From Calliopsis andreniformis (lineage: Eukaryota; Arthropoda; Insecta; Hymenoptera; Andrenidae), in assembly GCF_051401765.1 (NCBI RefSeq), contig NW_027480494.1:2294001-2358000 (forward strand): 64,000 nt of DNA, in the 5' to 3' direction. Under the pieces are notes generated by a model. That model saw only the letters and a program-made list of their open reading frames with translations, made no database searches and was not told the origin of the DNA. This document shows, one piece after another, positions 13,526 to 26,996 of this stretch (the first letter of the stretch is position 1; each line of letters opens with the position of its first letter). The position numbers were made by a program, and so were the translations under genes.

Positions 13526-14888
13526 CCATAGCAGCCATAGCCATAGCCACAGCCACAGCAGCCATAGCCATTGCAATAGCAGCCATAGCAATAGCCATAT
13601 CAGCCATAACCACTGCCATAGCAGCCATAGCCATAGCCATAGCAGCCATAGCCATAGCCATAGCAGCCAGACCCAGAGCCACAGCAGCCGTAGACATAGC
13701 CATAGCCATAGCAGCCATAGCCATAGCCATAGCAGCCATAGCCATAGCCATAGCAGTCATGGCCATAGCCATAGACAAGGCAGCCATAATCATAGCCACA
13801 GCCATAGCAGCCATAGCCATAACCACAGCAGCCATAGCCATAGCCATAGCAGACATAACCACAGCCATAGCAGCCATAACCATAGCCATAGCAGCCATAG
13901 CCGTAGCCATAGCAGCCAGAGCCAGAGCCACAGCAGCCGTAGACATAGCCATAGCCTTAGCAGAGATAGACATATCCATAACCATAGCAGCCATAGCCAT
14001 AGCCATAGCAGCCACAGCCATGGCCATAGTAGCAAAACCCATAGCCATAGCATCCATAGCCAAAGACATAGCCACAGCAGCCAGAGCCATAGCCATAGCC
14101 ATAGCTATAGCAGCCATAGCCATAGCCATAGCTATAGCAGCCATAGCCATAGCCATAGCTATAGCAGCCATAGCCATAGCCATAGCAGCCATAGCCACAG
14201 CCATAGCCATAGCAGCCGTATCCATAGCCATAGCCATAGCAGCCGTATCCACAGCCATAGTAGCCATAACCATAGCCATAGCAGCCATAGTCGCCATAGC
14301 CATAACCATAGCAGCCATAGAAATAGCCATAGCAGACATAGCCATAGGCATAGCCATAGCAGCCGTATCCATAGCCATAGTAGCCATAGCCATAGCCATA
14401 GCAGCCATAGCCATGGCCTTAGTAGCCATAGCCATAGCCATAGCAGCCATAGCCATAGCCATAGCCACAGCAGCTATAGCCATAGCCATAGCAGCCATAG
14501 CCATAGCCATAGCTGCCATGGTCATAACCATAGCCATAGCAGCCATAGCCATAGCCATAGCAGCCATAGCCGTAGCCATAGCAGCCATAGCCATAGCCAT
14601 TGCAGCCATAGCTATATCCATAGCAGACACACACATAGCCACAGCCATAGCAGCCATAATCATTGCCATAGCCATAGCAGCCAATGCCATAGCCATAGCC
14701 ATAGCCATAGCAGCCAATGCCATAGCCATAGCCATAGCCATAGCAGCCAATGCCATAGCCATAGCCATAGCAGCTGTAGCCATTGCCAAAGCGGCCATAG
14801 CCATAGCCACAGCAGCGTTAGCCATAGCCATAGCCATAGCCATAGCAGCCATAGCCATAGCCATAGCCGTCATAGCCATAGCCATTAG
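13526..14888. repeat. HOR interval, 1363 bp, head A, expanded T1 tail
   Basis: Head A with the private pair CATATCAGCC and CCACTGCC near 13597-13615, shared only with the unit at 16345. The tail has three GCCAATGCC repeats instead of the usual two, plus GCAGCGTTAGCC near 14813 instead of GCAGCCTTAGCC. (AC)4 landmark CAT ends at 14634. Confidence 0.9.
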
Positions 14889-16344
14889 CCATAGCAGCCA
14901 TAGCCATAGCCATAGCAGCAATAGCCATGGCCATAGTAGCCAAAGCCATAGCCATAGCAGCCATAACCACAGCCATAGCAGCCGTATCCATAGCCATAGT
15001 AGCCATAGCCATAGCCATAGCAGCCATAGCCATAGCCATAGCAGCCATAGCCATTGCCATAGCAGCAATAGCCATGGCCATAGTAGCCAAAGCCATAGCC
15101 ATAGCAGCCATATCCATAGACATTGCCATAGCAGCCATAGCCATAGCCACAGCCATAGCCATTGCGATAGCAGCCATAGCCATAGCCATAGCAGCCATAG
15201 CCATAGGCATAGCAGCCATAGCCATAGCCATAGCAGCCATAGCCATAGCCATAGCAGTCATAGCCATAGCCATAGCCATAACAGCCATAGCCATAGCAGC
15301 AATAGCCATAGCCATAGCCATAGCCATAGCAGCCATAGCCATAGCCATAGCAGCCATAGCCATAGCCATAGCAGCCATAGCGATCACCATAGCAATCATA
15401 GGCATACCCATAGCTGCCGGAGCCAGAGCGACAGCAGCCGTAGACATAGCCATAGCCTTAGCAGCCATAGCCATAACCATATTCATAGGAGCCATAGCCA
15501 TAGCCATAGCAGCCATACCAATGGCTATAGTAGCCAAAGCCGTAGCCATAGCAGCCGTAGCCATAGCCATATCCATAGCGGCCATAGCCATAGCCATAGC
15601 AGTCATAGCCATAGCCATAGCCATAGCAGCCATAGCCATAGCCGTAGCCATAGCAGCCATAGCCATAGCCATAGCAGCCATAGCCATAGCCATAGCAGAC
15701 ATAGCCACAGCCATAGCAGCCATAGCCATAGCCATAGCTGCCATAGGCACAGCCATACCCATAGCAGCCATAGACATAGCCATAGCAGCCATAGCCATAG
15801 CCATAGCCATAGCCGCCATAGCAATAGCCATAGCAGCCATAACCACAGCCATAGCAGCCATAGCCATAGCCATAGCAGCCATAGGCATAGCCATAGCAGC
15901 CAGAGCCAGAGCCGCAGCAGCCGTAGACATAGCCATAGCCTTAGCAGCCATAGACATAACCATAGCCATAGCAGCAATAGACATTGCCATGGCTGCCATA
16001 GCCATGGCCATAGCAGCCATAGCCATAGCAGCCATAGCCATAGCCATAGCAGCCATAGCCGTAGCCATAGCAGCCATAGCCATAGCCATTGCAGCCATAG
16101 CTATATCCATAGCAGACACACACATAGCCACAGCCATAGCAGCCATAATCATAGCCATAGCCATAGCAGCCAATGCCATAGCCATAGCCATAGCCATAGC
16201 AGCCAATGCCATAGCCATAGCCATAGCAGCTGTAGCCATTGCCAAAGCGGCCATAGCCATAGCCACAGCAGCCTTAGCCATAGCCATAGCCATAGCCATA
16301 GCAGCCATAGCCATAGCCATAGCCGTCATAGCCATAGCCATTAG
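14889..16344. repeat. HOR interval, 1456 bp, head B, T1 tail
   Basis: Head B: GCAATAGCCATGGCC starts about 28 bp after the marker, 180 bp earlier than in head A units. GCAATAGCCATGGCC occurs a second time near 15064. The GCGATCGC site is mutated to GCGATCACC at 15380. The private CCAGAGCGACAGCAGCC near 15422 distinguishes it from its close relative at 17495. (AC)4 landmark CAT ends at 16123. Confidence 0.9.
15380..15387 (+). other. GCGATCAC, mutated palindrome
   Basis: The second CpG has become CpA (G to A), 492 bp after marker 14888. This is the change expected from deamination of methylated C on the other strand. Confidence 0.92.
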
Positions 16345-17494
16345 CCATAGCAGCCATAGCCATAGCCACAGCCACAGCAGCCATAGCCATTGCAATAGCA
16401 GCCATAGCAATAGCCATATCAGCCATAACCACTGCCATAGCAGCCATAGCCATAGCCATAGCAGCCATAGCCATAGCCATAGCAGCCAGACCCAGAGCCA
16501 CAGCAGCCGTAGACATAGCCATAGCCATAGCAGCCATAGCCGTAGCCATAGCAGCCAGAGCCAGAGCCACAGCAGCCGTAGACATAGCCATAGCCTTAGC
16601 AGAGATAGACATATCCATAACCATAGCAGCCATAGCCATAGCCATAGCAGCCACAGCCATGGCCATAGTAGCAAAACCCATAGCCATAGCATCCATAGCC
16701 AAAGACATAGCCACAGCAGCCAGAGCCATAGCCATAGCCATAGCTATAGCAGCCATAGCCATAGCCATAGCTATAGCAGCCATAGCCATAGCCATAGCTA
16801 TAGCAGCCATAGCCATAGCCATAGCAGCCATAGCCACAACCATAGCCATAGCAGCCGTATCCATAGCCATAGCCATAGCAGCCGTATCCACAGCCATAGT
16901 AGCCATAACCATAGCCATAGCAGCCATAGTCGCCATAGCCATAACCATAGCAGCCATAGAAATAGCCATAGCAGACATAGCCATAGGCATAGCCATAGCA
17001 GCCGTATCCATAGCCATAGTAGCCATAGCCATAGCCATAGCAGCCATAGCCATGGCCTTAGTAGCCATAGCCATAGCCATAGCAGCCATAGCCATAGCCA
17101 TAGCCACAGCAGCTATAGCCATAGCCATAGCAGCCATAGCCATAGCCATAGCTGCCATGGTCATAACCATAGCCATAGCAGCCATAGCCATAGCCATAGC
17201 AGCCATAGCCTTAGCCATAGCAGCCATAGCCATAGCCATTGCAGCCATAGCTATATCCATAGCAGACACACACATAGCCACAGCCATAGCAGCCATAATC
17301 ATTGCCATAGCCATAGCAGCCAATGCCATAGCCATAGCCATAGCCATAGCAGCCAATGCCATAGCCATAGCCATAGCAGCTGTAGCCATTGCCAAAGCGG
17401 CCATAGCCATAGCCACAGCAGCCTTAGCCATAGCCATAGCCATAGCCATAGCAGCCATAGCCATAGCCATAGCCGTCATAGCCATAGCCATTAG
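16345..17494. repeat. HOR interval, 1150 bp, head A, T1 tail
   Basis: A deletion derivative of the 13526-14888 type: it keeps CATATCAGCC and CCACTGCC and has lost 213 bp, with the junction near 16545 where GCCGTAGCC runs straight into GCCAGAGCCAGAGCC. The private GCCTTAGCCATAGC near 17210 replaces the GCCGTAGCC landmark. (AC)4 landmark CAT ends at 17275. Confidence 0.9.
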
Positions 17495-20234
17495 CCATAG
17501 CAGCCATAGCCATAGCCATAGCAGCAATAGCCATGGCCATAGTAGCCAAAGCCATAGCCATAGCAGCCATAACCACAGCCATAGCAGCCGTATCCATAGC
17601 CATAGTAGCCATAGCCATAGCCATAGCAGCCATAGCCATAGCCATAGCAGCCATAGCCATTGCCATAGCAGCAATAGCCATGGCCATAGTAGCCAAAGCC
17701 ATAGCCATAGCAGCCATATCCATAGACATTGCCATAGCAGCCATAGCCATAGCCACAGCCATAGCCATTGCGATAGCAGCCATAGCCATAGCCATAGCAG
17801 CCATAGCCATAGGCATAGCAGCCATAGCCATAGCCATAGCAGCCATAGCCATAGCCATAGCAGTCATAGCCATAGCCATAGCCATAACAGCCATAGCCAT
17901 AGCAGCAATAGCCATAGCCATAGCCATAGCCATAGCAGCCATAGCCATAGCCATAGCAGCCATAGCCATAGCCATAGCAGCCATAGCGATCACCATAGCA
18001 ATCATAGGCATACCCATAGCTGCCGGAGCCAGAGCCACAGCAGCCGTAGACATAGCCATAGCCTTAGCAGCCATAGCCATAACCATATTCATAGGAGCCA
18101 TAGCCATAGCCATAGCAGCCATACCAATGGCTATAGTAGCCAAAGCCGTAGCCATAGCAGCCGTAGCCATAGCCATATCCATAGCGGCCATAGCCATAGC
18201 CATAGCAGTCATAGCCATAGCCATAGCCATAGCAGCCATAGCCATAGCCATAGCCATAGCAGCCATAGCCATAGCCATAGCAGCCATAGCCATAGCCATA
18301 GCAGACATAGCCACAGCCATAGCAGCCATAGCCATAGCCATAGCTGCCATAGGCACAGCCATACCCATAGCAGCCATAGACATAGCCATAGCAGCCATAG
18401 CCATAGCCATAGCCATAGCCGCCATAGCAATAGCCATAGCAGCCATAACCACAGCCATAGCAGCCATAGCCATAGCCATAGCAGCCATAGGCATAGCCAT
18501 AGCAGCCAGAGCCAGAGCCGCAGCAGCCGTAGACATAGCCATAGCCTTAGCAGCCATAGACATAACCATAGCCATAGCAGCAATAGACATTGCCATGGCT
18601 GCCATAGCCATGGCCATAGCAGCCATAGCCATAGCCATAGCCATAGCCATAGCCATAGCAGCCATAGCCATAGCCATAGCAGCCATAGCCATAGCCATAG
18701 CAGCCATAGCAGCCATAGCGATAGCCATAGCAGCCATAGGCATACCCATAGCAGCCGGAGCCAGAGCCACAGCAGCCGTAGGCATAGCCATAGCCTTAGC
18801 AGCCATAGCCATAACCATACCCATACCAGCCATAGCCATAGCCATAGCAGCCATTGCAATGGCCATAGTAGCCAAAGCCGTAGCCATAGCAGCCATAGCC
18901 ATAGCCATATCCATAGCAGCCATAGCCATAGCCACAGCAGTCATAGCCATAGCCATAGCCATAGCAGCCATAGCCATAGCCATAGCCATAGCAGCCATAG
19001 CCATAGCCATAGCAGCCATAGCCATAGCCATAGCCATAGCAGCCTTAGCCACAGCCATAGCAGCCATAGCCATAGCCATAGCCATAGCAGCCATAGGCAT
19101 AGCCATACCCATAGCAGCCATAGCCATAGCCATAGCAGTCATAGCCATAGACATAGCCATAGCAGCCATAGCCATAGCCATAGCCATAGCAGACATAGCC
19201 ATAGCCATAGCAGACATAGCCATAGCCATACCCATAGCAGCCATAGCCATAGCCATAGCAGTCATGGCCATAGCCATAGACAAGGCAGCCATAATCATAG
19301 CCACAGCCATAGCAGCCATAGCCATAACCATAGCAGCCATAGCCATATCCATAGCAGCCATAGCCATAGCCATAGCAGACATAGCCATAGCCGTAGCCAT
19401 AGCAGCAATAGCCATAGGCATAGCAGCCATAGCCATTGCCATAGCAGCCATAGCCATAGCCATAGCAGCCATAGCCATAGCCATAGCAGACATAACCAGA
19501 GCCATAGCAGCCATAGCCATAGCCATAGCAGCCATACCAATGGCCATAGTAGCCACAGCCATGGCCATAGTAGCAAAAGCCATAGCCATAGCATCCATAG
19601 CCAAAGACATAGCCACAGCAGCCAGAGCCATAGCCATAGCCATAGCTATAGCAGCCATAGCGATAGCCATAGCAGCCGTAGGCAGAGCCATAGCAGCCAG
19701 AGCCAGAGCCGCAGCAGCCGTAGACATAGCCATAGCCTTAGCAGCCATAGACATAACCATAGCCATAGCAGCAATAGCCATTGCCATGGCTGCCATAGCC
19801 ATGGCCATAGTAGCCAAAGCCATAGTCATAGCAGCCATAGCCATAGACATAGACATAGCCATAGCAGCCATAGCCATAGCCATAGCCATAGCCATAGCCA
19901 TAGCAGCCATAGCCATAGCCATAGCCATAGCCGTAGCAGCCATAGCCATAGCCATAGCAGCCATAGCCATAGCCATAGCAGCCATAGCCATAGCCAGAGC
20001 AGCCATAGCCAAAGCCATAGCAGCCATAGCCATAGCCATAGCAGCCATAGGCATAGCCATACCCATAGCAGCCATAGCCATAGCCATAGCAGTCATAGCT
20101 ATAGCCATAGCCATAGCAGCCATAGCCATAGCCATAGCCATAGCAGCCATAGCCATAGCCATAGCAGCCATAGCCATAGCCATACCCATAGCAGCCATAG
20201 CCATAGCCATAGCCGTCATAGCCATAGCCATTAG
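17495..20234. repeat. HOR interval, 2740 bp, head B, T2 tail
   Basis: The first ~1.13 kb is the copy of 14889-16020 at offset 2606, including the mutated GCGATCACC at 17986. The unit then continues through a 9-bp GCCATAGCA sub-unit near 18705, ATGGCCATAGCCATAGAC near 19264 and AGCAAAAGCC, and ends in a T2 tail. It contains no (AC)4 landmark. Confidence 0.9.
17986..17993 (+). other. GCGATCAC, mutated palindrome
   Basis: Same G-to-A change, 492 bp after marker 17494. It was inherited with the duplicated block, so the mutation is older than the duplication. Confidence 0.92.
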
Positions 20235-23200
20235 CCATAGCAGCCATAGCCATAGCCACAGCCACAGCAGCCATAGCCATTGCAATAGCAGCCATAGCAA
20301 TAGCCATAGCAGCCATAACCACAGCCATAGCAGCCATAGCCATAGCCATAGCAGCCATAGCCATAGCCATAGCCATAGCAGCCAGACCCAGAGCCACAGC
20401 AGCCGTAGACATAGCCATAGCCATAGCAGCCATAGCCATAGCCATAGCAGCAATAGCCATGGCCATAGTAGCCAAAGCCATAGCCATAGCAGCCATATCC
20501 ATAGACATAGCCATAGCAGCCATAGCCATAGCCACAGCCATAGCCATTGCCATAGCAGCCATAGCCATAGCCATAGCAGCCATAGCCATAGGCATAGCAG
20601 CCATAGCCATAGCCATAGCAGCCATAGCCATAGCCATAGCAGTCATAGCCATAGCCATAGCCATAACAGCCATAGCCATAGCAGCCATAGCCATAGCCAT
20701 AGCCATAGCCATAGCAGCCATAGCCATAGCCATAGCAGCCATAGCCATAGCCATAGCCATAGCAGCCATAGCCATAGCCATAGCAGCCATAGCCATAGCC
20801 ATAGCAGACATAGCCACAGCCATAGCAGCCATAGCCATAGCCATAGCTGCCATAGGCACAGCCATACCCATAGCAGCCATAGACCAAGCCATAGCAGTCA
20901 TAGCCATAGCCATAGCCATAGCAGCCATAGCCATAGCCATAGCCATAGCAGTCATAGCCATAGCCATAGCAGCCATAGCAATAGCCATAGCAGCCATAAC
21001 CACAGCCATAGCAGCCATAGCCATAGCCATAGCAGCCATAGCCATAGCCATAGCAGTCATAGCCATAGACATAGCCATAGCAGACATAGCCATAGCCACA
21101 GCCATAGCAGCCATAGCCATAGCCATAGCTGCCATAGGCACAGCCATACCCATAGCAGCCATAGACATAGCCATAGCAGTCATAGCCATAGCCATAGCCA
21201 TAGCAGCCATAGCCATAGCCATAGCCATAGCAGCCATAGGCATAGCCATACCCATAGCAGCCATAGCCATAGTCATAGCAGCCATAGCCACAGCCATAGC
21301 CATAGCAGCCATAGGCATAGCCATACCCATAGCAGCCATAGCCATAGCCATAGCAGTCATAGCCATAGCCATACCCATAGCAGCCATAGCCATAGCCATA
21401 GCAGTCATGGCCATAGCCATAGACAAGGCAGCCATAATCATAGCCACAGCCATAGCAGCCATAGCCATAACCATAGCAGCCATAGCCATAGCCATAGCAG
21501 ACATAACCACAGCCATAGCAGCCATAGCCATAGCCATAGCAGCCATAGCCATAGCAATAGCAGCCAGACCCAGAGCCACAGCAGCCGTAGACATAGCCAT
21601 AGCCATAGCAGCCATAGCCATAGCCATAGCAGCAATAGCCATGGCCATAGTAGCCAAAGCCATAGCCATAGCAGCCATATCCATAGGCACAGCCATAGCA
21701 GCCATAGCCATAGCCACAGCCATAGCCATTGCCATAACAGCCATAGCCATAACCATGGCAGCCATAGCCATAGGCATAGCAGCCATAGCCATAGCCATAG
21801 CAGCCATAGCCATAGCCATAGCAGTCATAGCCATAGCCATAGCCATAACAGCCATAGCCATAGCAGCCATAGCCATAGCCATAGCCATAGCCATAGCAGC
21901 CATAGCCATAGCCATAGCAGCCATAGCCATAGCCATAGCAGCCATAGCCATAGCCATAGCAGCCATAGCGATCGCCATAGCAATCATAGGCATACCCATA
22001 GCTGCCGGAGCCAGAGCCACAGCAGCCGTAGACATAGCCATAGCCTTAGCAGCCATAGCCATAACCATATTCATAGCAGCCATAGCCATAGCCATAGCAG
22101 CCATACCAATGGCCATAGTAGCCAAAGCCGTAGCCATAGCAGCCGTAGCCATAGCCATATCCATAGCGGCCATAGCCATAGCCATAGCAGTCATAGCCAT
22201 AGCCATAGCCATAGCAGCCATAGCCATAGCCGTAGCCATAGCAGCCATAGCCATAGCCATAGCAGCCATAGCCATAGCCATAGCAGACATAGCCACAGCC
22301 ATAGCAGCCATAGCCATAGCCATAGCTGCCATAGGCACAGCCATACCCATTGCAGCCATAGACATAGCCATAGCAGTCATAGCCATAGCCATAGCCATAG
22401 CAGCCATAGCCATAGCCATAGCAGACATAGCCATAGCCATAGCCATACCAGCCGTATCCATAGCCATAGTAGCCATAGCCATAGCCATAGTAGCCATAGT
22501 CGCCATAGCCATAACCATAGCAGCCATAGCCATAGCCATAGCAGACATAGCCATAGCCATAGCCATAGCAGACATAGCCATAGCCGTAGCCATAGCAGCA
22601 ATAGCCATAGGCATAGCAGCCATAGCCATATCCATAGCAGCCATAGCCATAGCCATAGCAGACATAGCCATAGCCATAGCTATAGCAGCCATAGCGATAG
22701 CCATAGCAGCCGTAGGCAGAGCCATAGCAGCCAGAGCCAGAGCCGCAGCAGCCGTAGACATAGCCATAGCCTTAGCAGCCATAGACATAACCATAGCCAT
22801 AGCAGCAATAGCCATTGCCATGGCTGCCATAGCCATGGCCATAGTAGCCAAAGCCATAGCCATAGCAGCCATAGCCATAGACATAGACATAGCCATAGCA
22901 GCCATAGCCATAGCCATAGCCATAGCCATAGCCATAGCAGCCATAGCCATAGCCATAGCCATAGCCGTAGCAGCCATAGCCATAGCCATAGCAGCCATAG
23001 CCATAGCCATAGCAGCCATAGCCATAGCCAGAGCAGCCATAGCCAAAGCCATAGCAGCCATAGCCATAGCCATAGCAGCCATAGGCATAGCCATACCCAT
23101 AGCAGCCATAGCCATAGCCATAGCAGTCATAGCTATAGCCATAGCCATAGCAGCCATAGCCATAGCCATAGCCATAGCAGCCATAGCCATAGCCATAGCA

Positions 23201-23268
23201 GCCATAGCCATAGCCATACCCATAGCAGCCATAGCCATAGCCATAGCCGTCATAGCCATAGCCATTAG
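20235..23268. repeat. HOR interval, 3034 bp, head A, T2 tail, fused
   Basis: Opens with a head A that is 6 bp longer than the common form (GCAATAGCCATGGCC about 225 bp after the marker). A second head-like block, CAGACCCAGAG followed by GCAATAGCCATGGCC, appears near 21565-21645 without a marker in front of it, and GCGATCGC follows at 21968. The simplest reading is two HOR units joined by a deletion that removed one marker. The odd GACCAAGCC at 20883 is private. Confidence 0.87.
21968..21975 (+). other. GCGATCGC palindrome inside a fused unit
   Basis: The only copy not at 519 or 546 bp from a marker; it lies 1734 bp after marker 20234. This supports loss of a marker near 21420-21550. Confidence 0.93.
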
Positions 23269-25510
23269 CCATAGCAGCCATAGCCATAGCCACAGCCACA
23301 GCAGCCATAGCCATTGCAATAGCAGCCATAGCAATAGCAATAGCAGCCATAACCACAGCCATAGCAGCCATAGCCATAGCCATAGCAGCCATAGCCATAG
23401 CCATAGCCATAGCAGCCAGACCCAGAGCCACAGCAGCCGTAGACATAGCCATAGCCGTAGCAGCCATAGCCATAGCCATAGCAGCAATAGCCATGGCCAT
23501 AGTAGCCAAAGCCATAGCCATAGCAGCCATATCCATAGACATAGCCATAGCAGCCATAGCCATAGCCACAGCCATAGCCATTGCCATAGCAGCCATAGCC
23601 ATAGCCATAGCAGCCATAGCCATAGGCATAGCAGCCATAGCCATAGCCATAGCAGCCATAGCCATAGCCATAGCAGTCATAGCCATAGCCATAGCCATAA
23701 CAGCCATAGCCATAGCAGCCATAGCCATAGCCATAGCCATAGCCATAGCAGCCATAGCCATAGCCATAGCAGCCATAGCCATAGCCATAGCAGCCATAGC
23801 CATAGCCATAGCAGACATAGCCACAGCCATAGCAGCCATAGCCATAGCCATAGCTGCCATAGGCACAGCCATACCCATAGCAGCCATAGACATAGCCATA
23901 GCAGTCATAGCCATAGCCATAGCCATAGCAGCCATAGCCATAGCCATAGCCATAGCAGTCATAGCCATAGCCATAGCAGCCATAGCAATAGCCATAGCAG
24001 CCATAACCACAGCCATAGCAGCCATAGCCATAGCCATAGCAGCCATAGCCATAGCCATAGCAGTCATAGCCATAGACATAGCCATAGCAGACATAGCCAT
24101 AGCCACAGCCATAGCAGCCATAGCCATAGCCATAGCTGCCATAGGCACAGCCATACCCATAGCAGCCATAGACATAGCCATAGCAGTCATAGCCATAGCC
24201 ATAGCCATAGCAGCCATAGCCATAGCCATAGCCATAGCAGCCATAGGCATAGCCATACCCATAGCAGCCATAGCCATAGTCATAGCAGTCATAGCCATAG
24301 ACATAGCCATAGCAGCCATAGCCATAGCCATAGCCATAGCAGACATAGCCATAGCCATAGCAGCCATAGCCATAGCCATACCCATAGCAGCCATAGCCAT
24401 AGCAATAGCAGTCATGGCCATAGCCATAGACAAGGCAGCCATAATCATAGCCACAGCCATAGCAGCCATAGCCATAACCATAGCAGCCATAGCCATAGCC
24501 ATAGCAGACATAAACACAGCCATAGCAGCCATAACCATAGCCATAGCAGCCATAGCCATAGCCATAGCAGCCAGAGCCAGAGCCACAGCAGCCGTAGACA
24601 TAGCCATAGCCTTAGCAGAGATAGACATATCCATAACCATAGCAGCCATAGCCATAGCCATAGCAGCCACAGCCATGGCCATAGTAGCAAAACCCATAGC
24701 CATAGCATCCATAGACAAAGACATAGCCACAGCAGCCAGAGCCATAGCCATAGCCATAGCAATAGCAGCCATAGCCATAGCCATAGCTATAGCAGCCATA
24801 GCCATAGCCATAGCTATAGCAGCCATAGCCATAGCCATAGCAGCCATAGCCACAGCCATAGCCATAGCAGCCGTATCCATAGCCATAGCCATAGCAGCCG
24901 TATCCACAGCCATAGTAGCCATAACCATAGCCATAGCAGCCATAGTCGCCATAGCCATAACCATAGCAGCCATAGAAATAGCCATAGCAGACATAGCCAT
25001 AGGCATAGCCATAGCAGCCGTATCCATAGCCATAGTAGCCATAGCCATAGCCATAGCAGCCATAGCCATGGCCTTAGTAGCCATAGCCATAGCCATAGCA
25101 GCCATAGCCATAGCGATAGCCACAGCAGCTATAGCCATAGCCATAGCAGCCATAGCCATAGCCATAGCTGCCATGGTCATAACCATAGCCATAGCAGCCA
25201 TAGCCATAGCCATAGCAGCCATAGCCGTAGCCATAGCAGCCATAGCCATAGCCATTGCAGCCATAGCTATATCCATAGCAGACACACACATAGCCACAGC
25301 CATAGCAGCCATAATCATTGCCATAGCCATAGCAGCCAATGCCATAGCCATAGCCATAGCCATAGCAGCCAATGCCATAGCCATAGCCATAGCAGCTGTA
25401 GCCATTGCCAAAGCGGCCATAGCCATAGCCACAGCAGCCTTTGCCATAGCCATAGCCATAGCCATAGCAGCCATAGCCATAGCCATAGCCGTCATAGCCA
25501 TAGCCATTAG
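23269..25510. repeat. HOR interval, 2242 bp, head A, T1 tail
   Basis: A complete, ordered unit: head A, two TGCCATAGGCACAGCC blocks, ATGGCCATAGCCATAGAC near 24415, CATAAACACAGCC near 24511, CTTAGCAGAGATAGAC, AGCAAAACCC, GCTATAGCAGCC repeats, the GTATCC pair, TAGTCGCC, GAAATAGCC, GGCCTTAGTAG, CTGCCATGGTC, (AC)4 (CAT ends 25291), GCCAATGCC twice, AAAGCGGCC, GCAGCCTTTGCC, marker. Same length and order as 60878-63119. Confidence 0.92.
23269..25510. repeat. Distant equal-length pair, left member
   Basis: Equal in length to 60878-63119 (offset 37609), with the same landmark order from marker to marker. The members differ at lineage-marking sites such as CATAAACAC and CCTTTGCC. Confidence 0.85.
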
Positions 25511-26996
25511 CCATAGCAGCCATAGCCATAGCCATAGCAGCAATAGCCATGGCCATAGTAGCCAAAGCCATAGCCATAGCAGCCATAACCACAGCCATAG
25601 CAGCCATAGCCATAGCCATAGCAGCCATAGCAATAGCCATAGCAGCCATAGCCATAGCCATAGCCATAGCAGTCATAGCCATAGCCATAGCCATAGCAGC
25701 CATAGCCATAGCCATAGCCATAGCAGCCATAGGCATAGCCATACCCATAGCAGCCATAGCCATAGTCATAGCAGTCATAGCCATAGACATAGCCATAGCA
25801 GCCATAGCCATAGCCATAGCCATAGCAGACATAGCCATAGCCATAGCAGCCATAGCCATAGCCATACCCATAGCAGCCATAGCCATAGCAATAGCAGTCA
25901 TGGCCATAGCCATAGACAAGGCAGCCATAATCATAGCCACAGCCATAGCAGCCATAGCCATAACCATAGCAGCCATAGCCATAGCCATAGCAGACATAAA
26001 CACAGCCATAGCAGCCATAACCATAGCCATAGCAGCCATAGCCATAGCCATAGCAGCCAGAGCCAGAGCCACAGCAGCCGTAGACATGGCCATAGCCTTA
26101 GCAGAGATAGACATATCCATAACCATAGCAGCCATAGCCATAGCCATAGAAGCCACAGCCATGGCCATAGTAGCAAAACCCATAGCCATAGCATCCATAG
26201 ACAAAGACATAGCCACAGCAGCCAGAGCCATAGCCATAGCCATAGCAATAGCAGCCATAGCCATAGCCATAGCTATAGCAGCCATAGCCATAGCCATAGC
26301 TATAGCAGCCATAGCCATAGCCATAGCAGCCATAGCCACAGCCATAGCCATAGCAGCCGTATCCATAGCCATAGCCATAGCAGCCGTATCCACAGCCATA
26401 GTAGCCATAACCATAGCCATAGCAGCCATAGTCGCCATAGCCATAACCATAGCAGCCATAGAAATAGCCATAGCAGACATAGCCATAGGCATAGCCATAG
26501 CAGCCGTATCCATAGCCATAGTAGCCATAGCCATAGCCATAGCAGCCATAGCCATGGCCTTAGTAGCCATAGCCATAGCCATAGCAGCCATAGCCATAGC
26601 GATAGCCACAGCAACTATAGCCATAGCCATAGCAGCCATAGCCATAGCCATAGCTGCCATGGTCATAACCATAGCCATAGCAGCCATAGCCATAGCCATA
26701 GCAGCCATAGCCGTAGCCATAGCAGCCATAGCCATAGCCATTGCAGCCATAGCTATATCCATAGCAGACACACACATAGCCACAGCCATAGCAGCCATAA
26801 TCATTGCCATAGCCATAGCAGCCAATGCCATAGCCATAGCCATAGCCATAGCAGCCAATGCCATAGCCATAGCCATAGCAGCTGTAGCCATTGCCAAAGC
26901 GGCCATAGCCATAGCCACAGCAGCCTTTGCCATAGCCATAGCCATAGCCATAGCAGCCATAGCCATAGCCATAGCCGTCATAGCCATAGCCATTAG
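25511..26996. repeat. HOR interval, 1486 bp, head B, T1 tail (core type)
   Basis: First of three complete 1486-bp units. It carries CATAAACACAGCC near 25996 and GCAGCCTTTGCC near 26931. Private changes are GTAGACATGGCC near 26081, ATAGAAGCCACAGCC near 26147 and GCAACTATAGCC near 26611. (AC)4 landmark CAT ends at 26777. Confidence 0.92.

Larger units (their letters stand above)
13526..16020. repeat. Two-unit block, copy 1
   Basis: An ordered pair of units (head A with CATATCAGCC, then head B with GCGATCACC). The same pair starts again at 16345, shortened by a 213-bp deletion in its first unit. Shared rare variants make common descent secure. Confidence 0.88.
16345..18625. repeat. Two-unit block, copy 2
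   Basis: Tandem copy of 13526-16020. After the 213-bp deletion the second unit stays in step at offset 2606 (GCGATCACC 15380 to 17986) until about 18625, where this copy continues into T2 material. Confidence 0.88.

Noticed and set aside
12163..14888. Two adjacent 1363-bp intervals as an exact tandem duplicate
   Set aside because: Landmarks inside the two are shifted by 162 bp and the tails differ (GCCAATGCC twice and cut short against three times and complete), so equal length is a coincidence of compensating changes.
17533..23268. 1911-codon open reading frame on the given strand, and dozens more over 900 codons on both strands
   Set aside because: The products are Ala-Ile strings that switch to Ser-His at a marker, with no domain and no plausible start context. 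Openness follows from codons that cannot mutate to a stop in one step. Overlapping frames on both strands are open over the same DNA, and landmarks vary without respect to codon position.
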